From: an uncultured Sediminibacterium sp.
GTDB taxonomy: Bacteria; Bacteroidota; Bacteroidia; Chitinophagales; Chitinophagaceae
Direction: 5' to 3'
NCBI RefSeq assembly: GCF_946481145.1
Contig: NZ_CAMLMJ010000021.1
Location: 11,165 to 75,164 of the forward strand
DNA: 64,000 bases
Below the pieces are notes generated by a model, which was given only the letters and a program-made list of their open reading frames with translations, searched no databases and had not been told where the DNA came from. Shown here in pieces: positions 1 to 7,978 of the stretch (positions are counted from its first letter, which is position 1; the number at the start of each line of letters is the position of its first letter). Made by a program: the position numbers and the translations under genes.

Positions 1-649
1 CTGTTAGTACTGTTGCCTGGTACTGGTATACATCTCCCGCAGAAGCCAATGTTATTTGGAATGGAACACCAACCGCCCTTGAACCACCTGCTGCAGTGGG
101 TGTAATTTCAATAGTGGTATTATCCTGGGTAGCAATAACTGTAATCTGTCCAACTCCTCCAACCGTACCACCACTATTTGGATTACTACTTGAGGTTGAT
201 CTATAATTAGGTGCTATATATTCAGCCCCCAGAACCTGAGTGGGAATAATAAGACTGGCCCCACTTCTTGCACTTCGGATGATATGCGCATAAACCACTA
301 CCGGATCGTTACTGTTTACCTTAATAGCGGCATTAGCTTTTATTCCGTCTGACATGTTCAGGTAAACATCTGAATTGCTGGCATCAACACCTGCACCAGA
401 ACCTAAGAAGACACGAGTAACCTGATTAGCGGTAACTGTAAAATTTAAAGTAGTGGTTGGCCCCACTTTTACTGTTCCGGTTGTATTTACTTCAGAAGTG
501 ATATATAGCCCCATTACAGAGCCGGTTCCGTCAATATGAGAAGGATAGGCAATCCAGAATTCCTTTCCCTTATTAGAAAACTCCTGTGCAAATAAACAGG
601 TTGCGAACATGCAGAAGCAAAAAAACAGGAGCGGTTTTAGTTTAGTCAT
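1..649 (-). CDS. IgGFc-binding-like secreted protein (N-terminal part, cut by window edge)
   Basis: The minus-strand frame is open from an ATG at 649 to the window edge, giving about 216 residues of a longer protein. It starts with a signal peptide (residues 1-21, basic start then FFCFCMFATCLFA before QEF). The mature part begins FSNKGKEFWIAYPSH, with later stretches such as VTRVFLGSG and YAHIIRSARSGASLIIP. This matches the N-terminal IgGFc-binding region found in large, secreted, gliding-associated or adhesin-like proteins of Bacteroidota, which usually continue into PKD repeats and a C-terminal sorting domain. Those parts lie outside the window. The WbqC gene lies 100 bp upstream on the same strand. 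Family assignment is from motif memory. The binding partner is unknown. Confidence 0.7.
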   Translation of the reverse strand, partial: MTKLKPLLFFCFCMFATCLFAQEFSNKGKEFWIAYPSHIDGTGSVMGLYITSEVNTTGTVKVGPTTTLNFTVTANQVTRVFLGSGAGVDASNSDVYLNMSDGIKANAAIKVNSNDPVVVYAHIIRSARSGASLIIPTQVLGAEYIAPNYRSTSSSNPNSGGTVGGVGQITVIATQDNTTIEITPTAAGGSRAVGVPFQITLASAGDVYQYQATVLT

Positions 650-661
650 CACTGATTATTT

Positions 662-685
662 GGTCATACTTCTTATAGTATGACC
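662..685 (-). promoter_or_regulatory. 8-bp inverted repeat just upstream of the secreted-protein start
   Basis: GGTCATAC at 662-669 and GTATGACC at 678-685 are perfect inverted copies around an 8-nt loop, 13 nt upstream of the ATG at 649 (minus strand). There is no T-run, so it is not a clear terminator. It could be an operator or a leader hairpin. Confidence 0.35.
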
Positions 686-749
686 CGAATTTGGGTTACT
701 GGTTAAAATTAGGGCTAAAACCTATTTGAGAAAAGATAATTTATTGCCA

Positions 750-1370
750 TTAAACGTTGCCTGACAATAAATTCGGTGAATTCGGTCCTTCACAAAAAAG
801 CAGGTCAAGGATACTGAGGTTCGGCTGAAAACCTATCCGGTCAGCAAACACCTGTTGATAGTGGATATTCTTTGATGATTGCTGGAAGTTCCTCGGCAAC
901 CATTTGCTTCGGTAATCAGTAATCTCGGCTGGGTAAGCAGGCAAAAATTCAGTTGTCTCACTAAACCGGGCAGTTGGTTTTAATTGCTTTACCAACCATT
1001 CCATCAAATCGCGATTCATGTCTAGCAGAAAAACAGGTCGCCGCTGGTAAAATGCTTCGAGCCAATCCCGGTAATATTCAAAAAATGGTGATCGGTTATA
1101 ACAAGATTCAATGGTACGCCAATGTTGTAATTGCCAGGGTAAAGTATAGCTGATTCGAACATCTTTCAAAAGCTGCTTTTGATCCCGCCCTTTCTCCAGT
1201 GGAACCGATAAATGTACCAGTCCATTGCTCCCTGCCAATACCATTCTATTACGAAAACTCATCTTTTGGAAGCTTTCACATACCTCAAAATTTATATTTG
1301 AAAATTGAAACAAAGTTTTAATATAATCAACTGTTCCAAAATATTGATATTCAACAATTAAAAGACTCAT
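750..1370 (-). CDS. WbqC family protein
   Basis: A 206-residue soluble protein of the WbqC family, conserved in Bacteroidota and in some O-antigen or glycan clusters. The biochemical role is not firmly established; links to amino-sugar modification have been proposed. Visible family marks are the N-terminal IVEYQYFGTVDYIKTL, the central HLSVPLEKGRDQKQLLKDV, and the aromatic block WQLQHWRTIESCYNRSPFFE around residues 80-100. There is no signal peptide or membrane segment. The ATG at 1370 is the only sensible start. It is followed on the same strand by the IgGFc-like gene with a 100-bp gap. No other glycan-assembly genes are adjacent, so context adds little. Confidence 0.8.
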   Translation of the reverse strand: MSLLIVEYQYFGTVDYIKTLFQFSNINFEVCESFQKMSFRNRMVLAGSNGLVHLSVPLEKGRDQKQLLKDVRISYTLPWQLQHWRTIESCYNRSPFFEYYRDWLEAFYQRRPVFLLDMNRDLMEWLVKQLKPTARFSETTEFLPAYPAEITDYRSKWLPRNFQQSSKNIHYQQVFADRIGFQPNLSILDLLFCEGPNSPNLLSGNV

Positions 1371-1779
1371 TTATTGATAATTATTTTCTTTTATTGGATT
1401 ACTTTAAATAAGCTTATTTTACTCCATAATTTAATAAACTTTTTAACAAAATAAACATTATATTATATTACTAATCAAATATTTATACTATAAATATTCA
1501 GCTAAATAATATAGTAATTATTCTTTGAGGTAAAAACAAGGTAAATACTAATAATTATAGTAAAGGTTTGGGGGGGATTAATCATCACACATACTCAATT
1601 TCCATCACCCAACCTACCCTATTAAACACCTAAAGTTAACACAGGGCAATTAGGGCAAAATGCACAAAACACCCACAGCCCCATTCTATAATCTAACAGG
1701 ATTGGTTAAACATTTAGGGAATTATGTAAATGGAAAATGTCTGATTAGCTTATCACTTATATTGCATCAAATTGAACTT
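1371..1779. other. AT-rich divergent intergenic region
   Basis: About 400 bp between the WbqC gene (minus) and the LEA-type lipoprotein (plus). It is very AT-rich, with many short A/T runs and one G7 run at 1570-1576. I see no convincing gene, hairpin or word-repeat arm. It presumably holds the promoters of both flanking genes. An ATG at 1660 opens the downstream frame, but the added residues do not look like protein. Confidence 0.5.
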
Positions 1780-2229
1780 GTGAGAACCCTTAGCTTATTT
1801 TGCCTCCTTTTCATTCTTCTGGCTTCCTGTCAAAAACCACAGGCCTTCGACTATCGGGCCGTTAAAAATGTAAAACTGGAAAAACTTGGATTTGATAAAT
1901 CTACCCTGGCCATGGACCTGGTTTATTATAACCCAAATGGCTTTGGGGTGGACTTGCGAAAAGTAGATTGTGATATCTATATCGACAACCACTACCTGGG
2001 TAAATACAAGCTCGATACCCTCATGCATATACAACGCAGAGCAGAGTTCATCCTTCCCTCAAGGATTCAGGTTGATATGCAGGGCGTATTTAAGAATATA
2101 CTAACCGTGCTCTTTAATAAAGAAGTATTGGTAAACGTAAAAGGCACAACAAGAGTTGGCAAAGCAGGATTCTTTAAAACCATTCCCTTCAACTATGAAG
2201 CGAGGCATAAGATTGAGTTAGGGTTATGA
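1780..2229 (+). CDS. LEA/WHy-type lipoprotein
   Basis: A small lipoprotein with one domain resembling LEA type 2/WHy proteins (residues about 25-145): DYRAVKNVKLEKLGFDKSTL, then YNPNGFGVDLRKVDCDIYID. These are immunoglobulin-like folds found in envelope or stress-related proteins. The frame is open from an ATG at 1660, but that start puts 40 unlikely residues before the signal. A GTG at 1780 gives MRTLSLFCLLFILLASC (GTG read as Met), a textbook lipobox with Cys at position 17, so I prefer it. The protein is probably anchored in the outer or inner membrane. Its function is unknown, and there is no operon partner. Confidence 0.7.
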   Translation: MRTLSLFCLLFILLASCQKPQAFDYRAVKNVKLEKLGFDKSTLAMDLVYYNPNGFGVDLRKVDCDIYIDNHYLGKYKLDTLMHIQRRAEFILPSRIQVDMQGVFKNILTVLFNKEVLVNVKGTTRVGKAGFFKTIPFNYEARHKIELGL

Positions 2230-2617
2230 GGGAGTAGTTCGATGACCGAATGTATTGCTTCAAGCTGCATGCTACAAGCTTCAAGCTTTGCTGGGTGCTT
2301 GCGAACTGGAAAATTTAAAGCTATTTCTTAAAGAAATATATGGTCGCCGGAAATGAACTATCTGTTATTAATAGAACACAGATTATCATGATTTTCAAGA
2401 TCGATCATGAAAAATCTTGAAAATCATAAAGATCCGTGTTCCATCATACGCGACACCTACAGCTCGCAGTTAAATTTCCCTGGACAACAATGAAACGAAA
2501 GTCCGCCCTTCCTTCGTCAGTATATCGGGAAGATGATGGGCTATTTGGATAAACACCTCCAAACCACCTTTCTCGCGGACTCTCAGACTTTCGGTCTTGT
2601 CCTCCCGGACTCTCCCT
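2230..2617. repeat. Composite intergenic repeat block (word arms, palindrome, CCGGACAACAATG-like core)
   Basis: This 388-bp gap holds no gene but four repeat pieces. AGCTACAAGC-type words lie at about 2262-2295. An imperfect 28-bp inverted pair (2374-2401 and 2414-2441, 24/28 matches) has outer ends GAACACAGAT/ATCCGTGTTC. A TTCCCTGGACAACAATG core lies at 2476-2492. AGTCCGAAAG-type words run from about 2494 to the stop codon of the next gene. Related pieces recur at 42.2-42.4 kb and 51.0-51.5 kb. Confidence 0.6.
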
Positions 2618-3022
2618 CTAAAATATCGGTTTCACATGACAAGGCTTTCTCGGCTGAGGGCCGCCGCCATCTTCTGAGCGTTTACAGGCTGGAGGTAATT
2701 TCTTATAGGCATCTTCTGTGGCTTTGCTACTATCGGCATCAAAACCAGCATTGTTCAATGCAGTACGTATTCCATCAGCGCTTGCTCTATCTGGCAGGAA
2801 CTGTACTTTTATCTCCCCTTGCAGAAGGTTAATTTTCCATTGCATCACGCCGCCATCCGTTGCCCCTTTCTCGAGCAAAAGGTATTTATCTACGACTTCC
2901 TTACACTCCCAACATTTCAAATTAGGCGACTTAATTGTCACCCATTCGGCCTTTGGTTGCTGCGCATTTACTGATATACTGATAACAATCAGTAAAAGAC
3001 TAAATAAAAACTGTTTTTTCAT
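2618..3022 (-). CDS. Secreted HMA-like protein with CWEC motif
   Basis: A 134-residue exported protein. A signal peptide (MKKQFLF then a hydrophobic stretch to VNA before QQ, residues 1-20) precedes a small domain like heavy-metal-associated domains: WVTIKSPNLKCWECKEVVDK, with CWEC at residues 37-40, and a later DGIRTALNNAGFDAD helix-strand typical of the ferredoxin-like HMA fold. The CxxC-spaced pair could bind Cu or Zn. The tail is rich in Gly, Pro and Lys and ends CHVKPIF. It may be periplasmic metal handling, but no transporter or chaperone lies beside it. The stop codon abuts an AGTCCGAAAG-type repeat block. Confidence 0.65.
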   Translation of the reverse strand: MKKQFLFSLLLIVISISVNAQQPKAEWVTIKSPNLKCWECKEVVDKYLLLEKGATDGGVMQWKINLLQGEIKVQFLPDRASADGIRTALNNAGFDADSSKATEDAYKKLPPACKRSEDGGGPQPRKPCHVKPIF

Positions 3023-3157
3023 TGTTTCACATTTAAATCCGCTGATATTGCCCGGTTATAAAAGAGATACTCAAAAACCCCTATAGGCTGCACAGAAAAA
3101 TGTTAAGACTTCACTATCCCTCCACTTCATCATTCGATATTGGTCATTCGATATTCA

Positions 3158-3790
3158 TTATTCCCTCCCCCAACCCGCCGGATCCTTCCGCCATTGCAGC
3201 AATAATTGTTCTGATTCAGCAGATATCTGTCCTTTTTCAACTGCCAGACTAATCAGGCTGGAATAATTAGTCAGTGATTTATAAGGAACCCCTGATTTAG
3301 CAAATGCTTCCTCTGCATGTGGAAAACCATAGGTAAATATTGAAACCATGCCTACTACTTCAACGCCGGCAGCTTTTAGCACATCTACCACCTGCAGACT
3401 GCTCTTTCCGGTAGAAATAAGGTCTTCTATTACCAATACTTTTTGTCCGGGGTTATAAAAACCCTCTATCTGATTACCCATTCCATGTTCTTTAGGCTTT
3501 GGGCGCACGTATACATAAGGTAATTTCAATTGATCTGCTGCCATAGCTCCCCATGCAATACCGGCAGTAGCAACCCCAGCCAGCATTTCCGCCTCAGGAA
3601 AGCTTTCAAAAATTACATTACACAACTCACTTTTAATAAAGTCGCGAACATAGGGGAAAGACAATACCTTACGGTTATCGCAATAAATCGGACTCTTCCA
3701 TCCACTTGCCCAGGTAAAGGGTTGTTCCGGACTTAATTTAACGGCTGCTACCTGTAACAGCTTTTCTGCAACGGCTTTTTCGTTTGTCAT
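3158..3790 (-). CDS. pyrE: Orotate phosphoribosyltransferase
   Basis: Converts orotate and PRPP to orotidine 5'-monophosphate in de novo pyrimidine synthesis (cytosolic). The 210-residue length is normal. The PRPP-binding motif VLVIEDLISTGKS lies at residues 118-130, and the catalytic flexible-loop segment VRPKPKEHG at about 95-103. SGWKSPIYCDNRK near residue 30 fits the orotate-binding region. It starts at ATG 3790, with a near-consensus TACTTTCG box about 10 nt upstream. It stands alone; pyrR and pyrB are 40 kb away. A plus-strand Nudix gene is divergent. Confidence 0.95.
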   Translation of the reverse strand: MTNEKAVAEKLLQVAAVKLSPEQPFTWASGWKSPIYCDNRKVLSFPYVRDFIKSELCNVIFESFPEAEMLAGVATAGIAWGAMAADQLKLPYVYVRPKPKEHGMGNQIEGFYNPGQKVLVIEDLISTGKSSLQVVDVLKAAGVEVVGMVSIFTYGFPHAEEAFAKSGVPYKSLTNYSSLISLAVEKGQISAESEQLLLQWRKDPAGWGRE

Positions 3791-3860
3791 GATGCGAAAG
3801 TAAACCCAATTAGTTAATTAGGAAATTTGAAAATTTGAAAATTAAGTCCACATTTGGGTT

Positions 3861-4274
3861 ATGCAAATGAAAACGATCGTTGCGGCAGGCGGATTGGTTT
3901 ATAATGAGTCCAATGAATTATTGATGATATTTCGCCGTGGCAAATGGGATCTGCCAAAGGGTAAGCTCGATGAGGGGGAGTCTATCCCTGATTGTGCAGT
4001 AAGAGAAGTACAAGAAGAGACCGGTTTAACTGAAATAACATTGGGCGAATTTATCCGCATAACACATCACCAGTATTTTGATAAATGGCTGAATGAAACC
4101 GTTATCAAAGAAACCCACTGGTACCGCATGTCAGCAAGCAGCAATCAACCCCTGATCCCTCAAACCGAAGAAGATATCGAATTAATACGCTGGGTAAGCA
4201 AGCATGAGCTACCAGTATTACTGGAAAATAGTTATGATACTATTGTGGAGGTGGTGAATATGAGTGAAATGTGA
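3861..4274 (+). CDS. Nudix hydrolase
   Basis: A 137-residue Nudix-domain protein, predicted to hydrolyse a nucleoside diphosphate linked to another group. The Nudix box is complete: G34 KLDEGE, then REVQEETGL at residues 48-56, matching Gx5Ex7REUxEExGU. WDLPKG just before it is typical of NUDT/MutT-like members. The substrate cannot be told from sequence. The gene is divergent from pyrE. Its stop codon (TGA at 4272-4274) lies inside the first copy of a GTGAATT repeat word, so the C-terminus touches the hairpin repeat that follows. Confidence 0.88.
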   Translation: MQMKTIVAAGGLVYNESNELLMIFRRGKWDLPKGKLDEGESIPDCAVREVQEETGLTEITLGEFIRITHHQYFDKWLNETVIKETHWYRMSASSNQPLIPQTEEDIELIRWVSKHELPVLLENSYDTIVEVVNMSEM

Positions 4275-4324
4275 ATTGTGAATTGTCAATAACCTATTCA
4301 CAATTCACAATTCACAATTCACAT
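4269..4324. repeat. Inverted word-repeat arms, CAATTCAC family
   Basis: The left arm (4269-4290) iterates GTGAATT and the right arm (4296-4324) iterates CAATTCA, so the transcript folds into a register-slippable hairpin. It lies between convergent genes and includes the stop codon of the Nudix gene. It may work as a bidirectional terminator. Confidence 0.8.
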
Positions 4325-4328
4325 CACA

Positions 4329-4781
4329 CTACTCACATGCATCCTTCCTCCTGGTATCTACCAGGTAATGAATTTTCCAGCCTTGTTTGCTCCTGATTAG
4401 TTGGAAGGAGTTTACGCCGCAGTGACTAAACTTCCCATTGAAATAGAATTTATAGGGAGTCCAGACAGAAGCGAGTGGTCCATCTACATTAACTGCAACA
4501 TAGGTTATTCTTTCGTCTGCGGCATTCTTGGGTAAGCTGCCGATATTGTGTCCGAAATCTGTTACTTTATCCGTTTTAGCAGACATATTACCTTCCTTAT
4601 CACGTACCAGGGTTTGCAGGATATGGTTTTCACTGAAACAATTTACAATGGTTGCAGAATCTGCATTTCGCATGGCTGTAAAAAGTTGATCGATTACCGC
4701 TTTTACAGAATCTGTGGCCGTCTGAGCCTGCGAGGTATACCCTACTCCAATTAATACAATGATCAGGAAGATTTTTTTCAT
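4329..4781 (-). CDS. Secreted NTF2-like (SnoaL/DUF4440-type) protein
   Basis: A 150-residue exported protein starting at the inner Met: MKKIFLIIVLIGVGYTSQAQ is a clean signal peptide cut before QT. The upstream in-frame ATG at 4811 adds ten residues and is less likely. The mature part begins DSVKAVIDQLFTAMRNADSA, with FSENHILQTLVRD and ASVWTPYKFYFNGKFSHCG later, the helix and cone-shaped sheet pattern of NTF2-like proteins. In this group it may be a non-enzymatic ligand-binding protein; its function is unknown. It is convergent with the Nudix gene, and arginine decarboxylase lies upstream on the same strand. Confidence 0.7.
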   Translation of the reverse strand: MKKIFLIIVLIGVGYTSQAQTATDSVKAVIDQLFTAMRNADSATIVNCFSENHILQTLVRDKEGNMSAKTDKVTDFGHNIGSLPKNAADERITYVAVNVDGPLASVWTPYKFYFNGKFSHCGVNSFQLIRSKQGWKIHYLVDTRRKDACE

Positions 4782-4835
4782 GCTGTTTATTTTGATACTA
4801 AAGTAATTCAAAGCACTTGCTATTAAAAGCCTTTC

Positions 4836-4863
4836 ATAAAAAAATCCCGCTGTCGCGGGATTT
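4836..4863 (-). terminator. Intrinsic terminator of the arginine decarboxylase gene
   Basis: AATCCCGC (4843-4850), loop TGTC, GCGGGATT (4855-4862). Read on the minus strand this is a stem of 8 bp followed by a run of Ts, a few bases after the stop at 4867. Confidence 0.9.
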
Positions 4864-4866
4864 ATA

Positions 4867-6297
4867 TTATCTGAGATAACCCAGTATTTTCAACATACTT
4901 TGTGCGGTTTGTTCTTTGGCATAAACCCAGTCGACCAATTTTCCATTCTTATCATACTCTACAATTACGTGTTTAGGAGATGGAATAAGGCAGTGCTTAA
5001 TACCACCATAACCACTTATCTGATCCTGATAAGCACCGGTATGGAAGAAACCTACATAAAGAGGCTCTTTGTTTATTTCTGCATCTTTAACATCTGCACT
5101 CTGTAATTTGGGTAAGAATACTTCGTTGATATGTTCTTCTGAATCGTAGTAATCATGACTATCACAGGTAATACCTCCTAATACGACCCGATGGTATTCA
5201 TTATCCCATTTATTCACAGGCAACATGAGGAACTTTTCACCGATACCCCATGTATCCGGTAAAGTAGTAATGAAAGATGAATCGATCATATACCAGCACT
5301 CACGGTCGTTCTGGATTTTTTGTCCCAGTACACTGTAAATATGTGCCATGCTCTCCCCTACGGTAAAGCTTCCGAATTCAGTATAAATATTCGGCATAGG
5401 CACTTTCGCCTTTTTGCAGGCTTTCTTGATATTACTTACGATTTCATTGATCATGAATTGATAATCGTATTCAAAACCAAGCGAGTGTTTGATGGGGAAA
5501 CCGCCACCAATATTTATTGAATCCAGTTCCGGACAGATTTTCTTGAGCTGGCAATAGAGGTTGATGATTTTATTCAATTCAGACCAGTAATAAATATCAT
5601 CCTTGATGCCTTTGTTCAGGAAGATGTGCAGCATTTTCAACTGGAATTTCTCCTCATTACCTTCAATTTCATCAACATAAAACTCAAGGATATCTTTTGC
5701 GCGAATACCCAGTCTGGAAGTATAAAAAGGGAAGTTTGGTTCTTCCTCAGCAGCCACACGTATACCTAAACGGAATGGTTGTTTTACGCTGCGTTTGTAT
5801 GCCAGTAATTCTTCTTTATTATCTAGGATAGGAATTACATTTTTAAACCCAGAGTTAATCAGTTTGGCTATGCGTGAAGTGTACGACTTCTGTTTATAGC
5901 CATTACAAATGATATAGGTCTCTTTATTGATTTTTCTACGCTGGTATAAGCGATTGATGATTTCAATATCGTAGGCGTAAGAAGTCTCCAGATGAATATT
6001 ATGCTTCAGTGCTTCTTCTACTACAAAAGAGAAATGGGAACTTTTGGTACAGTAGCAGTAAAAATATTCGCCTTCATACTTGTGCTTTTTGAAAGCATCG
6101 GCAAACATTTTTTTCGCTTTGTTGATCTGCATACCAATTTTAGGCAGGTAAGTCAGCTTAAGCGGAGTTCCGTACTTTTCAATGATCTTTTTAAGATCGA
6201 GTTCATTGAACTGGAGGTAGCCATTATCATTTACTTCAAATCCTTCTTGTGGGAAGTGGAAGGTCTGGTTCACCAGTGAGGTGTAGGTATTGTTCAT
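4867..6297 (-). CDS. speA: Biosynthetic arginine decarboxylase (PLP fold type III)
   Basis: Predicted to decarboxylate L-arginine to agmatine, the first step of polyamine synthesis (cytosolic, PLP-dependent). The 476-residue protein has the alanine-racemase-like barrel and beta-domain of fold type III enzymes. The PLP lysine is in YCTKSSH (K85), the phosphate-binding glycines in NIGGGFP (263-268), and the catalytic Cys/Asp of the second subunit in TCDSHD (377-382). This is the compact Bacteroidota form, shorter than E. coli SpeA. Agmatine deiminase and N-carbamoylputrescine amidase, encoded at 28.8-30.7 kb, complete the route to putrescine. It has its own terminator and no operon partners. 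A diaminopimelate or ornithine substrate is less likely given those partners. Confidence 0.85.
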   Translation of the reverse strand: MNNTYTSLVNQTFHFPQEGFEVNDNGYLQFNELDLKKIIEKYGTPLKLTYLPKIGMQINKAKKMFADAFKKHKYEGEYFYCYCTKSSHFSFVVEEALKHNIHLETSYAYDIEIINRLYQRRKINKETYIICNGYKQKSYTSRIAKLINSGFKNVIPILDNKEELLAYKRSVKQPFRLGIRVAAEEEPNFPFYTSRLGIRAKDILEFYVDEIEGNEEKFQLKMLHIFLNKGIKDDIYYWSELNKIINLYCQLKKICPELDSINIGGGFPIKHSLGFEYDYQFMINEIVSNIKKACKKAKVPMPNIYTEFGSFTVGESMAHIYSVLGQKIQNDRECWYMIDSSFITTLPDTWGIGEKFLMLPVNKWDNEYHRVVLGGITCDSHDYYDSEEHINEVFLPKLQSADVKDAEINKEPLYVGFFHTGAYQDQISGYGGIKHCLIPSPKHVIVEYDKNGKLVDWVYAKEQTAQSMLKILGYLR

Positions 6298-6382
6298 TAG
6301 CCGGGTTAGTGGTTGTTTAGTGTAAACAGAAAATTACCCTTTTATTAAACTACAAAAATAGTTCTTTGTACAGTTCTGCAAA

Positions 6383-6416
6383 TAAAAAAACCGGGAAGTA
6401 AAGTTACTTCCCGGTT
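6383..6416 (-). terminator. Intrinsic terminator of the thrS-infC-rpmI-rplT operon
   Basis: AACCGGGAAGTAA (6389-6401) and TTACTTCCCGGTT (6404-6416) form a perfect 13-bp stem. On the minus strand it ends in T7. It lies 30 bp after the rplT stop. Confidence 0.92.
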
Positions 6417-6445
6417 ATATTTTTTGATCAGGGCTCCTGTCTCAA

Positions 6446-6790
6446 TTATTTTACTGAGTTTACCAGGGCTTTGAAGCTAGCTGGCTCATTCATAGCCAGG
6501 TCTGCAAGCACTTTACGGTTAAGGTCAATTCCTTTAACTGCCAGTTTGTTGATAAACTGACTGTAGGTTAAACCTTCTTCTCTAACCGCAGCGTTAATAC
6601 GTGCGATCCAAAGCTGACGGTACTCACGCTTTTTCAACTTACGGCCAACATAGCTGTAAGTCATCCCTTTTTCAACAATATTTTTGGCTACGGTATATAC
6701 ATTTTTACGTTTACCGTAGAATCCTTTTGCCTGCTTCAGGATACGTTTCCTGCGGGCTCTTGATGCTACTGCATTTACTGAACGTGGCAT
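6446..6790 (-). CDS. rplT: 50S ribosomal protein L20
   Basis: Large-subunit protein needed for early 50S assembly, binding 23S rRNA. The 114-residue length is normal. It opens [20 protein letters not shown] and carries [14 protein letters not shown] and the family's [18 protein letters not shown]. It is the last gene of the thrS-infC-rpmI-rplT operon, 88 bp after rpmI, with a strong terminator after it. In some bacteria L20 binds its own leader and represses rpmI and rplT. The infC-rpmI gap does contain a large hairpin (7229-7279), but I cannot show L20 sites there. Confidence 0.97.
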   Translation of the reverse strand: MPRSVNAVASRARRKRILKQAKGFYGKRKNVYTVAKNIVEKGMTYSYVGRKLKKREYRQLWIARINAAVREEGLTYSQFINKLAVKGIDLNRKVLADLAMNEPASFKALVNSVK

Positions 6791-6878
6791 AGTATCTTTT
6801 TTTTGCTCCAGTCCGCCTCGGGCGGATCCGGTGGTTTTTTAAATGGTTTGAACTCCCTTCCGGGAAAATGGCGGTTTA

Positions 6879-7079
6879 TTAACCTTTCAGACGCAATAAG
6901 CGTAGAACGAAATCTTTGTTAGGTGCTCCAACAAGACCTTTCTTGTTTAGTGCTCTTTTACGTTTTTTAGACTTCTTGGTTAAGATGTGCCTTTTAAAAG
7001 CTTTCTGGAAGGTGATCTCACCACTACCGGTCACCTTAAAGCGCTTCTTTGCGCTAGAGTTTGTTTTTACCTTTGGCAT
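6879..7079 (-). CDS. rpmI: 50S ribosomal protein L35
   Basis: A small basic large-subunit protein of 66 residues. It begins [20 protein letters not shown] and has the family's [14 protein letters not shown] at residues 30-43. It lies between infC and rplT in the usual order. A 247-bp gap separates it from infC and carries two nested perfect inverted repeats, so its expression may be uncoupled from infC. Confidence 0.97.
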   Translation of the reverse strand: MPKVKTNSSAKKRFKVTGSGEITFQKAFKRHILTKKSKKRKRALNKKGLVGAPNKDFVLRLLRLKG

Positions 7080-7179
7080 TTTAATAATCTGCTTAAAGAT
7101 TACACCCTGCTGGCGGCCCCGAACAGACGGGACACTTGTTGAGCCTTACGGGAAAAATTTGGAGTGCAAAAGTAAGGAA

Positions 7180-7339
7180 AACAGAGGAATAAGGAACAGA
7201 GAAACAGAGGAATTTTAAAGTAAGGAGTTGATTATACTAAAAATACCGATGAAATTCACCGGTATTTTTAGTATAATCAGTTGAAAAACAACAACTTACT
7301 TACTCTGTTCGATGTTTCTCTGTTCCTTATTCCTCTGTT
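7180..7339. repeat. Nested inverted repeats between infC and rpmI
   Basis: The outer arms are a perfect 25-bp pair (7180-7204 and 7315-7339) built from words like ACAGAGGAATAAGG. The inner arms are a perfect 20-bp pair (7229-7248 and 7260-7279; TGATTATACTAAAAATACCG and its complement) around an 11-nt loop. The right outer arm overlaps the last codons and stop of infC. It could attenuate or process the operon transcript. Confidence 0.85.
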
Positions 7340-7917
7340 TTTACAGCCTTTTTCTTGCCCGTTTTAGGGGTGAAAATGGCGAACATGCGTTTTCCTTCGA
7401 GCTTAGGCATACTCTCTAATGAGCCTGCTTCTGCTAATCGTTCAGCGAATTTGAGTAGTAAGAGCTGACCACGGTCCTGGAACATGATGGCACGTCCTTT
7501 GAATTGTACGTAGGCTTTTACTTTATTTCCTTCTTTCAGGAACTTTTCGGCGTGTTTTGCTTTGAAATCGAAATCATGGTCATCGGTACCTGGCGTAAAG
7601 CGGATTTCTTTGATCTCGCTCTGCTTGGAATTGGCCTTCATTTCCTTTTCTTTCTTCTTCTTCTCGTAAAGGAATTTTTTATAATCAATTACTTTACATA
7701 CCGGAGGGTCGGCCGTTGGAGAAATTTCCACGAGATCCAGTTCCTGCTCCTGGGCAATTTTCAATGCTTCCTGAGTAGAGTATACACCTACTGTTACATT
7801 GTCGCCAACCAAACGCACTTGTGGTACCCGGATTCTTTCGTTGATACGATGTTCAGGCTCCGGTTGCCTGTTAAACCTGGGATTGAATCTTCCGCCCCCT
7901 CTTGGTGGTAATGCCAT
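7327..7917 (-). CDS. infC: Translation initiation factor IF-3
   Basis: Binds the 30S subunit and checks start-codon and initiator-tRNA pairing. At 196 residues, it has the N-terminal domain (INERIRVPQVRLVGDNVTVG, then LDLVEISPTADPPVCKVIDY, about residues 25-95) and a C-terminal domain with IRFTPGTDDHDFDFKAKHAEK. A Gly/Arg-rich N-terminal extension is common in this phylum. It starts with ATG at 7917 rather than the AUU used by enterobacteria, so that autoregulation is not evident. Its last residues, KTEE, and the stop are encoded by a repeat word also present at another gene's end (26737). It lies 61 bp downstream of thrS. Confidence 0.97.
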   Translation of the reverse strand: MALPPRGGGRFNPRFNRQPEPEHRINERIRVPQVRLVGDNVTVGVYSTQEALKIAQEQELDLVEISPTADPPVCKVIDYKKFLYEKKKKEKEMKANSKQSEIKEIRFTPGTDDHDFDFKAKHAEKFLKEGNKVKAYVQFKGRAIMFQDRGQLLLLKFAERLAEAGSLESMPKLEGKRMFAIFTPKTGKKKAVKTEE

Positions 7918-7978
7918 TAAAACTTGTTTAGTGAATAATTGTTTTGTTGTTAAAGATATAGCTATTTATGTATTCAGA

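Noticed and set aside
2533..2832. Plus-strand 99-residue reading frame
   Set aside because: It runs antisense to the HMA-like gene and begins in repeat words; there is no signal or family likeness.
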